Shown piece by piece: positions 1 to 13,605 of a stretch of DNA of 64,000 bases. Position numbers and translations under genes: made by a program. The stretch is from positions 1,324,508-1,388,507 of the forward strand of contig VWZL01002834.1 of assembly GCA_013396915.1 (NCBI GenBank), read 5' to 3'. The first letter of the stretch is position 1. Each line of letters opens with the position of its first letter. This stretch comes from Stercorarius parasiticus. Taxonomy: Eukaryota > Chordata > Aves > Charadriiformes > Stercorariidae. Under the pieces are notes generated by a model. That model did no database searches and was not told where the DNA came from. It saw nothing but the letters and a program-made list of their open reading frames with translations.

Positions 1-3000
1 TGTCCCACATTCCATTAATGCAGGTAATGTTCCCCGATTACTCTTGCTGATCTGAATAATTAGGACTTCATTCTTTTTATGAAAAGTTCCCTAATACGTG
101 TGAGCAAAGGAAGTTAATGGTAATTAACCTACCCTTGATGTGCCCTATTATCAAAGCACATGCTTTCAACGCATTTTGAGATGCAGCCTCTGACTTCATA
201 CATTTATTGACTTACATTCCATGAAAAGGCTACATCCAACAATAGGGAGACTCAGACAGCATTAGCTGGCAGCAAATGCTGCATAATATTCTGAACTGTA
301 TTTATTTTTACTTATCTGTTAGACAGTCTCAGTGGTTTATAATCCTCTCTAGTACTTTAACATGCAGGTGAAAAGAATCAATGTTTCTTACCGAGGTGCA
401 GTCCCCACCAGATTCCAGTGACATGGATTATGTATCACTTCCTGTTGCAGCACAACGGGGCAAGAACACTTATTAGGCACACGACAGTTCACCAGACAGC
501 ACAGCTGAGCTTGATTATCAGATGAGAATTTGTTATCAAATGAGAATTTGTCCCAGCTCCCCGTGATTTAGCATCCCACACCCAAACAACATGGTAGTAG
601 ATACCACACAAATCCTTGCCAGATTATTTTCATGGAAATATGTTTTAATTTTCATTTTGATCATGCAAATTACATTTGAACCAATAGTGAGAAAACGCTT
701 GACTCTCTCAGCCCATACTGAACTCACTACAGTTAATGTATATGAGCCTGTGACTGGGTTCTGCTGAATTGAAGGTCTTCGCTTTTTCCGAGCAATGAAC
801 TACCAGAAAGGAGAGCCACATGAAAGTCAATGATATGAAAGGATATAAAGGAGCCCTATGGATTTCCAGAAGTTTTATTTTTCAGTGACACTGATGATAT
901 TATGCAAGTTACATTTTTTCACTAAAATGGAGCTTTTAACACCCTCTCTCAGGATACACGTATCACTAGAAATACCCAGGGACACTGCAACAAGAGGCCA
1001 AGATTCTGCTCTTCACGTTAAGACATTAAGCGCTCCACACACATCTACTTTCCAGTCTCTGTCCTCCTCCCTGCCAGGAACTGTCTGGGCTACAACTGAG
1101 ACAGGAGCGACCTGAAAGCAGCGCCAACTTGTGCTACGCAGGGGACATGTGCGCAGGTCTCACTGGAATACTGCACCACTTCGGTGTCATCCCTACAGCA
1201 CACATTGGTGTTCGTACACCCAGTGTGTGCTATAAACATTGAAAATTCAGTTGTTTGATGTGGAAAAGTAATCTGAGTCATTTTCAAGGTAGTAAAAATC
1301 TGACTGAAGTTACTATGTAGATTTTTCTCATCTAGAAAATATTTGCAAAATAATGCAGAAAACTCTTTAAGGAGGATTTAAATTATTCTTTATACTGCCA
1401 GAAGAATGACACCACACACACACCCCAAGATTCAGTATGTTTTCTGGATGAATGTTGCTGCTTTTGACAGATGAGTACTAATGACGGAGTACAAGCAGGA
1501 ACTTATTTAAGCTTTGGCATTAACACAGTACCACTCCAGCAATTAAACTCTGTATGAAAGACGAAGGAGCAAGGCTCTCTGTGCCACTGAATTTCTACCA
1601 TGACACTGAAGAAAGAATCAGCTGGATGAGACACTGCAGAGAGGGCCCAGAATACAAGTACCAGTACCTAGGGTCTGTACAGAAAGACAAATTCAGGGTC
1701 AGGCAGAAAAACGGGTGGAAATTTGTTGTATACATCTATTTGCTCATTTCCTTCCATCGCCAACAAATATAGGATTTATTTAGTCACAGATATCAGGTTT
1801 GATTATTGCTGAATCCACAAACTCGTTTGGGCTTATGATTGCAGTGACAAGTTTTATTACCCTGGCCTGTAACAACATATAATACTTATTAAAAGTATTT
1901 CAAATTAAAATATTTAATTTTCAGATATTTCATTCACTACACATCAACTATTTCCCTTAACAGAGACTTCCTGAAACAAAAGGGAATGCCTTTTCATACA
2001 CTGAGATTAAAAGAACCAACCCTCCCTCTCTTTTCCTTACAGTTAGCAGGAACCTTTTTTCTTTTTCTTTTTTTTTCTTTTTAATTTTTTTTAGTAACTT
2101 TTTTTTTAACTTTTGAGCAAGCTGGTGCTCTCAAAATGTTTCAAGAGACAAGATAAACGTTTGTACCATTCTAGAGTCCCCAGTGCAGGATGCTGGCTAT
2201 AGATGACACTACCAGGTGCTGACAATGCTCTGCCAGTTTCTACAGTTGTTTCTAGACCTGCTCTGTATCATGTGCCATGTGCTGCCTCAGAGTGAATCCT
2301 CATTTTGATTTCCTGCCTAATTGCTCAATTCAGCATTCATTTGCTAGTGGAGTCTGTCCTTTGCCAGTCTACCATGTGTTTTTCCATCATTCTGCTTCAC
2401 TGTTAGAACTGGTTGAACAAACAACAATCCATAATTCACTCACATTTCCACATCTAAAATGCTAAGTTTGGTCCACAGTCATATATGAAGATCCTAATAA
2501 TACTAATTATTTGTAAATATTTATATTACAGATTGGTAGAAACACACACCAACTATGATCATTTTGCAAGTTTAAATGAATTATAATTTGGTACTAAAAC
2601 TACACTGGTCATTACTTGCTACTCATTATCCTGAATCTTCCATTCTGTTAACCCCCTCTGAGTACAGACAGACACAGAAACCTTTATGGTCGACTGTACA
2701 AATGCAAACAATGCAGCTAACAAACAGTCTGCCAGCTGAAACTGTGTTTTTTAAATTAATGATAAATACTCTTAAATACCCCGTCTTCTTCCATACACTT
2801 CTTTCAGAAGGCCCTTAATTATTGTTCTTTACCGATCTCCTGTGTTCCTATGTGCACCAAATACGCAACAACGGACATTAGAATTTGAGCTTGAAGCCGC
2901 TATGAACATGAAATTCTCATTGATTTCAAGTGGAAATACACACTTTTATTGAGAAAGACATTGGCTCATAAAGTTCAAGCCCTTAGTCCTGAAATGAGAT

Positions 3001-3659
3001 AACTTACAAATAGCAGCAAATAAATACAGAAAAGGAGCTCCCATGTGCAGAGCAATCTTCTCTAGCTAGTATGTTAAGGTCTAGAAGTTCCAGAATGAGT
3101 GTCAGAAAAAGTAATCCTTTATTTTCCTAAGACCAAACCACAATGCCACAGACAGGAGCAATCTACAGTTCAGATCACAAACTTAGTCTTTCCATCCTTA
3201 AATTCTAGATTCCTTCCAAAAGAAAAATCTGAGTTTGTGCAAATGGAGAAGGCCACATCAGAACTGCCTGCATACCAAGGATAATTGAGGCACAAGGACT
3301 GCAGGGAGCCATGCTGAATGTGTCCCTCCCCAGTTAGGTTTCCATGACCCTATAAATAACTTGTTCTACAGTTTTGTTTATTATCTCAGCCTTGAACCAG
3401 GCCTCCTAAATCCATCTTTATTGGGATCTCTAACCTTAGAGAAACTGCACCGAATAAAGGTGCGTGTATTTGACCACTTTGTACTGGTAATCAGGCAGAA
3501 AATTGTGAGAGAGAAAGCTAGTGCAAACTGATATATCTCAATTAACCTTGAGAATAATCTGTCTCAATGAGTTTGCATATGTTCAGCCCTTCTCTTTGTA
3601 AAACAAAATTAATGTAACTTTTTCCTACATACAGTTAAAGAGACAGGAAGAATTCTTAC
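1..3659. other. Gene-free stretch, no supported feature except small repeats
   Basis: AT-rich sequence with only short open frames (none over about 85 codons) on either strand, lacking recognisable domains or good paired splice signals. It contains an 18-base tandem duplication at 515-550 and a T-rich tract near 2052-2118. It is probably intronic or intergenic. Confidence 0.6.
515..550. repeat. 18-bp tandem duplication (2 copies)
   Basis: The unit TTATCAGATGAGAATTTG at 515-532 is followed directly by a copy at 533-550 that differs at one base (G to A). It looks like a simple replication-slippage duplication. No function is implied. Confidence 0.85.
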
Positions 3660-3686
3660 CTGTCCAGTTAGACGCCAGGTATTTCC
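3660..3686 (-). CDS. Candidate 27-bp micro-exon, unknown gene
   Basis: On the minus strand a near-consensus donor (GGACAG followed by gtaaga) ends a block that can begin after the acceptor-like ...atattcag. The 27 bases read GNTWRLTGQ with phase 0 at both ends. An alternative acceptor 24 bases upstream (block to 3710) keeps the frame open and adds HFLHEDIQ, but its pyrimidine tract is poor. The donor is strong, but a block this short could arise by chance. No family is recognised. If real, it would lie downstream of the other minus-strand blocks between 8 and 23 kb. Confidence 0.2.
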
Positions 3687-3839
3687 CTGAATATCTTCAT
3701 GCAGAAAATGCTATTTATTGTGCTTAGAAACCTAAATTCACTCCTGTAACATTTATTTGTTATCTTGTTGTCAGAAAACCTAGTCCATTCACTTTACCAC
3801 TGTTTCCTCTATTTTCCTTATGTAATAGTGCTGAGGGAA

Positions 3840-5040
3840 CCAGCCGATATCATTGCCCAACTCTCCGTTAGCATTGAGAAAGGTCATGGCCAGTGGGAGA
3901 GGATGCAAAGAAAATAAGCATTGCTCCTTTCTTCAAGAAGAGCAAGGAGGAAGATCTGGGAACTACAGTCTGGTCAGCCTCACCTCACTCGCAGGGAAGG
4001 TGGTGCAGCAAATAATCCAGGAAGCCATTTCCAAACACAGGAAGGACGAGGAGGCAACTGGCAGCAGTTCGCATGGATATACAAAGGCAAAATTAGGCTT
4101 GAACAACTTGATGGCCTTCTGCGACAAGAAAAGTGGCTCAGTGTATAAGGGGAAAGTAGCAGATATTGTTTATTTTGACGCTGATAAGGCTTTCAGCACT
4201 GGCTCCCACGACATCCTCATTGACACTGATGAAGTATGGACTAGGTAAGTGGAGAGTGTGGTGGACTGGCTGAATGCCAGGCTCAAAGGGTTGTGATCAG
4301 TAGTAGAAAGTCCAGCTGGAAATAAGTCGCTAGCGGAGTACCCCAGGGGTTGATACTGGGACTAATACAATTTAACATCTTTATTAATGCCCTGGATGAT
4401 GGCACACAGCATACCCTCAGCAAGCCTGCAGATGATACAGAAGGGGGAGAAATGGCTGATGCACCAGACAGTTGTGCCACCATTCAGAGGGACTTCAATA
4501 TTGTGGAGAAATGGGCCAACAGGAACATTGTGAATTTCAACAAAGTTCCCCGTACCTGAGAAGGAATAACCAGCACAGGCCAGGGTCCGAATGGCTGGAA
4601 AACAGCTTCATAGAAACACAGGCACAGTGGAGAGAGCCCAGTGAAGGGCCATGAAGATGACTAAGGATTTGGAGCATTGATCATATGAAAATAGGCTAAG
4701 AGAGTGGGATTGTTCCGTCCTGAGAAGATAAGGCACCAGGGGAATCTCATCACCACCTCAGGGGAAAGAAAGAAGATGGAGATACATTCTACTCACAGGA
4801 CAGGACAAGAGGCAGTTTCCATTTACATTTTCATTTAAAATAAACGAAAAAGTGTTTTATTGCAAGGTTGACTGAACACTAAAAACAGGCTGCCCAGAGA
4901 TGGTTGTGGTGTCCCTGTCCTTGGAGATAATCAAAACTTTAACAGACATGGCCCTGAGTAACGTGCTCTAATTGACCCTACTTGAGCACGGTGGTTGGGC
5001 TACATGTCTACAAGTGCCTTCTAGCCCCAATGATTCTGTA
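3840..5040 (+). mobile_element. Degraded CR1 LINE: reverse transcriptase to 3' end
   Basis: This is a 5'-truncated CR1 non-LTR retrotransposon in plus orientation. The broken ORF2 is recognisable in pieces: the region before the RT palm (LVSLTSLAGKVVQQII, 3973-4020); the first catalytic-Asp block, IVYFDADKAF where CR1 normally has a D-F-S-K-A-F-D motif; then, after frame changes, QFNIFINALDDG (about 4369-4404) and PADDTE, the equivalent of the F-A-D-D-T-K active-site motif. The remainder (4560-5040) matches the CR1 C-terminus and 3' untranslated region: a 'caggctgcccagag' block, then a 3' end of the 'gttgggctacatg...gattctgta' type. Stops and frameshifts mean it cannot make protein. The amount of decay indicates an old insertion. 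The 5' limit is approximate. Confidence 0.9.
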
Positions 5041-8000
5041 AAAAACAAGGCCACGGGACAGCCCATTCAGCTTTGTCCACTCAGAGAATGGCTGGGAAAG
5101 GAGACAGACCTGAACACCCCAACAGGAAAGTGATTTACAAAATAACATTTGTTCTGGCTGACACAGCAAGCCTGGCATAGCCTCACTGCAGCCTGACAGT
5201 ACAAACACCAGCCAAACCTTCCTCTCCTTCTGGCTGTTCTGTCAAAAGCAGAAAAGTTTCCAACTAACCGAAAATACATCAGTGAACTGAAGTTCTTCCC
5301 TTCAAAACAAGGGAGGCTGCTGTACAGACAAAGATCTGCCAAATGAGTTTTTTATCTTTATCAAAAATGTCCGTGAACTTTTATTGAAATCCCCAAACAA
5401 AAAGTTTCAAAATAATGGTATTTCAGTTGTCAGTCTCTCTCAGGTGCATCCTAAACCATAAAAAAAACCAGCCTTTGGTATGAAATTTCCAATGTCCCTT
5501 CATGGACAACTCACCAGTATTTGAAGTCTGATACAATATGCAATCCTTGCTGACGTTTAATGAAAGAATCATTCTGATTCTTCAACCGTTGCTTAATTCT
5601 TTGACCATGCATTCATTTGAAATAAACACAATTGCCCCTTCACAGAGTGCTGCTAAAAATCGGCTGCAGAGGAGTAAGTGGACTGATCCATCTCGTAACA
5701 CACTACCAAGAGCTCAATTTGCAGACCTGAACAGGGGCTGCAGACAGGGAAAAGTTCAAAGCAGGATTTTAAAATTTTGTACCAAATGTTAAAACTGTCT
5801 AAAATCAGAAGTCTAATCACAGGATAACATCAAATATTCAAATGACTCTGCGCTATTACACAAAGAGAATGAGAGTGTTTTAAAAAAAATATTTTGTCAT
5901 CTCAACCAATTTAAAGAAGTGGGGATTTTTCTTCTATCTTACAGATCAGCTAAAAGCCTGCCACGAAGGTTAGGAGAGAGAGAACAACGTAAGGAATGAA
6001 GAAATTGAAGAAATAACTGGTATCTATCTGAAAGTATTTTTTTTCTTGTTATGATTTCTATTAACTTAACAACTTACTCTGTTATTTGGTTGTTTGTTGT
6101 TTGTTTTTTTAAGAATTCACTGCTTTTCAAATACTAACCTGTTTCTGTATGTGATATTAAAATTATGAAATCTCCAGATTTAGATTTACGCATTTATGGA
6201 GTATAGACAGCCACAATTACTGGGAATTTTCCCACTTGGAACAAGGAGATTTTGAACCTGCCTGGTGACAGCAGCAGGGTTAGAATGAGCAATTCTTTGT
6301 TTTCAGGAGAATCCATATGTACGTGGCATGTCATTGTATGCATATTCTGGTCGATTCTTCTAAAATATCATGCAATTTGGGATCATCCCTCAATGAGATT
6401 TGCGCTCCTAAATCCCACAGGCAGATTTTAATATCCTTTGTTTTGTGGTATTTAGACCTTCTTGCTTATTTTGCTTACAGGTAAAGATCTAGATAAATCC
6501 ATAAAATTAATGATACGAAAAAAAATATTCTTAAACAAGTTCCACCTCCTGAAATCAATCTACAACAGCTACAGCAGATACAGATATGGTATAAAATTCT
6601 TACTTTGAACTATGAAAAAGGTCAAATTGCAGCTGCCTAATGCAGCTGGACTTAATCTTAAAAACAAAAAATAAAAAAAGAAAAGGAAAATATTCACAAC
6701 TGAGGGTTTGAGAGGGCAGAGATTACTTTTCACCTGTGAGAGTTAATTCTGGTATACGGGGAGCAGAGGCAGTAATGACAGCTGCAAGGCAGGGCCAATC
6801 TTGTGCTGTAATGCTACCCTGTCCCTCCCTGCTCACTGCTGCGTTTCTCTCCATCTCTCCAGATGCACGTCTCATCCTAAGCACCAATTCTTTCTCTGCT
6901 TCAACACACCAGTTTTGAATTCCCTAAAAAGATAAACACCCACAAAACAAACCCCACAAGAAAAACATCAAACAAAAAAATACACACAAAACCTCACAAC
7001 AAATATCATCATGATGGATCTATAACCATGAGCTTATCTTGTAGGTTATTTGGATACCCTCCTTTCCCACGAAAATTAGCTTGGGTGAAGCCGGCAACCT
7101 TTAACGAAACAGACATCTTTTCAAAAGTCATCACAGGACTCAGTTAAATTTACAGCTAGCCCTAAGTTAATCTTGACCCGTGTTTGAACACATCGTTAGC
7201 ATGTCATTAAAATGGGTAGACCTAGCTACATATGGAGATTAATTTCAACAGGTGAAAGTAAATTACAGAATTGATTACGCATTTGACAATTGGCAGTATC
7301 TTGGGGGATAAATGTCATGATGTATTTGGAGACAACAAGTGGGCATAACCATCTGTGATGGTTGACTACAGTGTGGGAACGCATCCAATACACAAATGTA
7401 GAGAGGTTTCAGGAGCCCGATGGAGGTGTGCAGCATCGCATACCAAAAGCTTGCTGGATGAGATACAGTGTGTTCTTGGACCATATGTCTGCTCCAGAGA
7501 GGACTGTGAAGTAGAGTTTCACTCACTGTTTTATGCCCTACTCACTCCTAGTTACTCCTGGATCTCTAGTGGAAAGAGGCACTGCTTGTTCACAGATGCC
7601 AGATTCCCACATACCATCAGCGCTCTGTTTTTTGGTGGTATGGACAGGTACAGCCTAAACAGCAGAACGCAGAAGGTACAAGAATGACAGAACATTTTGT
7701 GGAGCACAGTGTACCCATATGTCTGGGTAGGGAGTGCTCTTGGCAATAAGGTCTTATGAGTCACGCAAAAATATCTGGAAACCCTCTACTATTTTGGGCT
7801 GTTTCAGTTCTGGCTCACCATCAAAATTTGCACGTCCCCACAGCCACGCAACAGAACACCTCCAAAATCCAGAGGACAAGGTGACCTAGTGCTAGGCCAT
7901 GGGCAGCTCTGCACAAATGCCTTATTTCCCTTGGAACCAATGCCAAGCTAGACCTAACAAACCCACACGGACTTCAGCCCATACGGTAAAGATGTTAAAC

Positions 8001-8269
8001 CAACATGGCATAGTTCTTTAAGTCTCCAGTTCCTGGAGTATAGTAATGACCCGCGTTAGCTCTGCTGAAACTCTGTTTAATTCTGGCAGACTTACTAGAG
8101 CAGGCTACAACCCATGCAAAGGTAAGTTAATTGCTTTCACATCTGAGAAAAGCTGAGAGCAGGACCAATACAAGTCACCAGGACCCACCACACAACTAAG
8201 CACTGGAAGGGGCTACCCAAATCCTGCACCCGCAGCATGGAAAATGCACAGTCCAAATAAACTACTCAC
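5041..8269. other. Gene-free stretch
   Basis: No repeat or gene was recognised. Overlapping open frames of 83 to 110 codons occur on both strands at 7275-7764, but they have no domain signature, they shadow one another, and no convincing splice pair delimits them. A weak donor-like signal at about 5942 on the minus strand borders only a few bases. Confidence 0.5.
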
Positions 8270-8383
8270 GGATAACAATGTTGATTACACTGTCTAGAAT
8301 TACAGAGCATATCACCATGGTGAATACATGGAGATTTTTGTGCTGTCCCAGCTGAATCCTCACAAAGGAAGTCTCCTGCTTTT
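8270..8383 (-). CDS. Candidate exon encoding a possible transmembrane segment
   Basis: Minus strand: acceptor ...gttgtgctacag and donor ATCC|gtgagt bound a 114-bp block (two bases, 37 codons, one base; phase 1 to 1). One frame reads KQETSFVRIQLGQHKNLH followed by a hydrophobic run, VFTMVICSVILDSVINIVI, long enough to span a membrane. A second frame is also open through the block, which weakens the coding case. I do not recognise the protein. Its phase does not join directly to the neighbouring candidates at 10091 or 3660, so at least one more exon on each side would be needed. Confidence 0.28.
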
Positions 8384-10090
8384 CTGTAGCACAACCTAGA
8401 AACAGTTGTTCAATTTCATAACTGTAAGATCTGTTCTACTCAGAACGCAACTTTGCTGCCACTCCTGAATACTATGAAAGTGTCACAAGCCTTCTACACA
8501 CGCAATGTGTTCCTCACCAGCAAATAAAATGATACGCAGACTTACATACCTCATTATGTCATTTGATTTTGTCTTTGTTACTCTGCCCACTCTTCTATTC
8601 TTCTTGTTCTCTCTGGACCATATAATTACAGACACAGTGTCAAGCATAATAAGTTAATGTTTTATACACAGTACTTGCTCCTTCCATACTCACTGTTTGC
8701 GCGGTTCAGCATGCCCCACTAGAGCAGTGCTATTATTCTAAGTGGTGTTGTCTTCCTTCAGAGTTAACTATGAATTTAACACGGGAAAACTACCTATACT
8801 TGTGTCAAACAACTACATTTAGGATTTGCATTAATAAGTGTAAACAGACACATGCTAGAGGCTATTTATTATGTATAAACATAAGAAGTGTAAAAACCCA
8901 AACTCCATAAAATGACCAAGAAAAATCAGGTTTTGATATTTTGACAGTGATTTAGCCTACAAAAAATGTTTCAGTGGAGAAGACTCTCACTGTGAAGCAC
9001 AGATGAATCCTTCTTTTCTGAATAGCTTGACAAAAGTGGGATACGGAGTTCATTATTTACATCAGGAGGCCTGTTGCCTTATGCTTCATTAAATTTGAAG
9101 ACTGAATTACTGCTTGAATGATCTCTAGTAAGAGGATCAATAAAAGCCTTTCCAGTAGATTAATAATTCTAAAGAACTTTAATTTTCCAGTACTATTAAA
9201 GAAAGAAAAAAAAAAAGTCAGTCAGGTTCAAACTAGAGACTGCAAAATCAAATACTGACACATGAAGGGGTGAGGGGAAGAAAAGGTAGGTCTGCAGAAT
9301 TCAAACACACCATCACAAGACTGATTTTGCTCCTCTTAACATAGGTGATAGGGCTAGAGAAGTTTCAGAAACTCCTGAGCTAAGACAGGTACCTTGAAAA
9401 CGAAAAGCTATCAATCCTGGGCTGCAATTTGTGTGAACTATTGGAGCATACAATACAGTTAATGCTCCTACTCACTTTCATGCTTCTGTAAAGCCCTGCA
9501 AAAATAAATAAAAACCTACTCATCTTCAACAAATCACACAATAAAATTGAGCTCAAGTTTAATGGAGGACTTCAAACATTATGTCGAGCTTGACCCTACT
9601 CAAAAGCAAAAAGTCATCACACTCAGCCATCCTCAGTAGCTGAGCCATCCTATCAGTCAGGAGTCTGATACAGTTGGTAGAGTCCATTGAACAAGGAATT
9701 CATGTGGGACATGCTGATCTACATCACTTACATTACGCAAGCAAAACTAATGTAAGAAATACTTTAAATAAATCTGAGCCAGGAAACATAGATATGAAAT
9801 ACACAGGTCATATTCTAAAACATATAAATTTTTATTATTTGGAGTTTATCTTGCCTCCAATGGCACATGTGCCATGCCTATGCAACAAACCAGGATCCAA
9901 ATAGTGCAAATCTCGCCTCTGCTTTGATTAAGCAACTGATTTTTCTGTTTCTCTCCCCATTTCCCTTCACTTTCTGTATCCTAAGAATCTTTGATATGTA
10001 CCTCATCCATATTTTCCTGGTTGAATTGTTTAAAAGTGGGTTATCTCCTCAAATAGCTGAGGTATGGTAACAAACAGCTACCAATCTTAC
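8384..10090. other. Gene-free stretch
   Basis: AT-rich sequence with no recognised repeat, RNA gene or convincing exon on either strand. Open frames here are short (under 80 codons) and unsupported. Confidence 0.5.
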
Positions 10091-10141
10091 CACTTGCATA
10101 TGGAGAACAGGAAGGGGCTCAGACATCTCAGAATGGTCTCC
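10091..10141 (-). CDS. Candidate 51-bp exon, unknown gene
   Basis: A strong acceptor (pyrimidine-rich ...cgttttccctag) and a good donor (CAAGTG|gtaaga) on the minus strand enclose exactly 17 codons, phase 0 to 0, reading GDHSEMSEPLPVLHMQV. There is no stop and the composition is protein-like. It is too short to assign to a family. It lies between the candidates at 12328-12403 (ends phase 1) and 8270-8383 (starts phase 1), so it would need other exons between them, or it would be an alternative exon. Confidence 0.3.
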
Positions 10142-12327
10142 CTAGGGAAAACGAGGAAATTATCTGAGATCTTGACCTGTTGCAGAACAGAGACCAGACT
10201 TCTCCAGAAGAAAGGGTTTGTTCAGGTTCCAGGCATTAGCCTCATACAGATCAGATGCAGATTAATTTTTTCTTGAACAGAGTACTGTTTTTCCAAAAGC
10301 AAATAACCACCATATTTTGATGCAATATATCCTGAATAAGAGATAATGGGCCTGACTGAATCAGACCAATGACTTGAGACCCCAGAGAGCAATAACCAGT
10401 GACCCTGGAATGCAGCAACCTCAAAAAAATCCCATTTCGGTGTTCTGTTTGGCTTCCAGAGGGTACTGGCTTTATTACAGAAATGCCCATTTGGAATTAC
10501 ATAGGCAGAAGCACCTTTAAGCCAGCAAGAATAGCCTGATGGACTGGAAAACATTGACATCTGTCTTCTTTCCCCAGATGACAACAGTTTGTGGACTCTG
10601 CTGCATGTTCATAAACTACCCTTTCTCTAGCCAATTTTTCTGCCCCCTGAAAGGCATACTTTCAACAAAAAGAAAATTTTACTGGGATTTTTACTGTCTA
10701 CATTCCCATGATAATCAACATTATTACGTTTTCTATAAGACCATTTATTGCCACTAGTGAGAAGGTAACCCAGTTCACATTACTGTGTCATTTTATAGTT
10801 CTCTCTTGGGAGAACACAAAGTTTCCAAGGAAACTATTACAATTATTTATGCAGAAAATTAGTATTTTGGGTGGGTCTTTTTTATCAATCGGTAACAGCT
10901 GTAGGCCTTGGAAAATTAAATTTATACTGAAAATTATTTTATGCTAAAAAAACCTGTCTTCTTTGTTGTTGCAATTGTTTATCGCTGTTCATCACAAACT
11001 TAAGAAAAATCAGTAAGTGGTCTGATTATAGCATTATTTCTATCAATAGCCCTATTTAGAGGATGTACTGTAATTTATCTTTAAAGCCATTTCTAAGTCG
11101 TTTCTATTTTTAAACATTGATCTAATAAAAATGACAATAAAAAGTTATGAGACTGGTATAAACGAGCCAGAGAAAATATGTGATAGAACAACTATGAAAC
11201 TAACTTTTAGAGCATCCTGAAACTCAAAAGAATTGTATGATTATATTTCCTTCAGAAGTTTTAAACCACACCGTATCCAGAAAGGCTTTTTAAAAAGGAA
11301 GATAGAAAACCACCAAAGGTTTTTATTTTTTCATCATTCTCTAAAAATGAAACCAAGTCAAAAATAATAGCTGTAACAGGTAGCTTTGTTTTCCAAAAGG
11401 ACTACAATTAGGGACTAAACTTCATTATGAATTTCATGCTAAGGTATAATTGTCAGCCTTTTATTCAAACATTCTATGGCAGTGTGAAATTATACAGCAG
11501 ACTACAGCTCTGGTGTGTTGGTATCCGGGCCCTCCTTTCTCCCTCCAGCCTAAATCCATGAAGGACACCCCCCCCATGCCCAGTTCAAAGGCAAGGCTAG
11601 CTGCAGGGCTAGAACTCTTGGAAAGCAACACTCCTGCTAAATTTTTACTTCCTTTGCTTCACTCTCAACTCCCCTAGGCTGTGTGATCCTTTCCCCCATT
11701 GCCAATGTGGGCAATTAGAACAATCTTAATTCAGTGGAGAGAAAATTCTCCCTGCCCTACCAGTTGCCCCTTTCAAGCACAAACATTTAATATACTTTGG
11801 ATATATGGAGAGCAATTCCAATTCACTAGTATAATCTCCACAGAGAATCTTCAGTGCTAAGTACCTCAGGATCATAAAATGGCCTGGCTGTAGCTTCCTA
11901 GTCAAACTGGCTCATCTCCAACCACTCCAATTAACTGTAAAAGTGAAATAGAGTAGTGCTGTACTTAAGGAAAATACTGCAATGAAGTGGAGCCAAAGAG
12001 TTGTTTCAGGAAACTTGAAAGAATCACAAAAGGCCCAGCACAGCTTACACCAGTCAAAAGCCAATGTTGAGTAACTTGATTTTTCGAAATATGTTTTTTG
12101 GATACCATCTGTACCACTAAGATCCTTTTCAAATATCTTTATATAAACACCAAACTAATCAGCAACCCACAGCTAACTCAGATACAGTATCTTATTAGCC
12201 AGCCTTACTGTAGAGGCAAACGCTTGACACAAATCCTTGACATCTGGAAAAAACTCCAAGCATTATCTGCGAGGATTTCTGCACCCTTTGCAGTAGACTC
12301 TGTCAGTTACTAAGAAAATATGCTTAC
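10142..12327. other. Gene-free stretch
   Basis: No recognised repeat or gene. The region 10222-10584 has overlapping minus-strand frames of 79 and 120 codons in different frames, without splice support or recognisable motifs. The remainder is low-complexity AT-rich sequence. Confidence 0.5.
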
Positions 12328-12403
12328 ATTTCCCATAGCAATTGGCATTGGAGAGGTTGTAGTCCTTCACATTACATGTGACAATCCCAAAACATATGTG
12401 CTC
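12328..12403 (-). CDS. Candidate 76-bp exon, unknown gene
   Basis: Minus strand: acceptor ...cacttaattcag and donor GGGAAAT|gtaagc flank 25 codons plus one base (phase 0 to 1). The peptide begins EHICFGIVTCNVKDYNLS and continues NANCYGK. Three cysteines and an N-X-S sequon (NLS) would suit an extracellular segment, but that is inference. The 5' phase (0) matches the 3' phase of the candidate at 14518-14576, so the two could be consecutive exons. No family is recognised. Confidence 0.3.
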
Positions 12404-13573
12404 CTGAATTAAGTGTTATTTGGGATTTAGGTCTGTTAAAGGTTTAAAGAGAAAATGTAAATTGTGAGGACATGATAGCTGATAATATGCTAATGGCAGA
12501 CAGTCAATGTAAACACTGTCAAGAATCAGACTGTCACAAAAGAACGTTCACAAGACAAGATCTCCTTCCAGTCCTTTACCCAAAAGAATTGTTTAAGTGC
12601 TGGGAACTTCTCATACTCCTGCCACATCAGCCGTAGGTCTATCTGTTTTATGTTAGCTATAGCATTTTCAAAGCCCCCCCGTGAGCAAGCTTTCAAATAC
12701 ATGATGCCTAAGGAGGCAAGTTGGGTGATACTGAAAATATTTAGTGGAATAAATTTAAGTTTCTCAAAAGTGTGGGGAAACCTAGAGACAGGATATATAC
12801 TATATGACCAGCTGAAGGCTTCACAAATATGGGGACCTCATGCACAATAAAGGAAAAAAACACTGAGAGCTTTATTTAAATTAAAACATTAAGAGTGGGG
12901 AGTGGGGGAGCAGAATGTCAGTACCTAAAATTTTGCTGTTTTGTAAGTACACCTGAAAGTCAGAAATAGGGCTTTGATTTTCCTACACTCACAGTTTAAG
13001 CATATGGACCAAAAGGTACCACCATGCGGATGTGAAAGCCTCACTCCACTGACAACACAGTGTGCCTTTCTGCACTGTAGCCCCAATTCACCAAATCGCT
13101 TAAGTTTGTACTGAAGAGCTCTACTGAAATCAAGTATATAAGTTTTGAGTATTAGTTGTTCTCATGTACTAATTTATGAGCAATTCTCTCAGAGAAACCC
13201 ATTGGGCTAAGTCTGCATGAGACACTGCATGAGCCTCATGGGCTCAACATTTGCAGCACTCGAGCTGTCTTACTTTAAAGAATTATCAAATACCTATGGT
13301 GTAAGAGCTTCTAATTATGGTAAATTACTAGGCTGCCCCACTCAAAGAGTCCTCCTTTTCTTTACAACTGACCCGAGTCAAGCAATATTCTGAGAAGTAA
13401 ATAAAACAGCAGCACAGTGCCTGTCGCAGGGAACCAGGGAAGGCAAATTACTGAATGCATCTTTGTGGTCCGCAATGCACAAGTAAGGCTGATACAGCTC
13501 AACAGATTCCACATGGTATGTGCAGTCTGTTGCACTGGTTAATTAGGCTTCCTTTAGCATATAATACTTCATA

Positions 13574-13605
<32 letters not shown>

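Noticed and set aside
7275..7764. Overlapping frames of 70-110 codons on both strands
   Set aside because: Mutual shadows with no motifs, splice sites or homology I can recognise.
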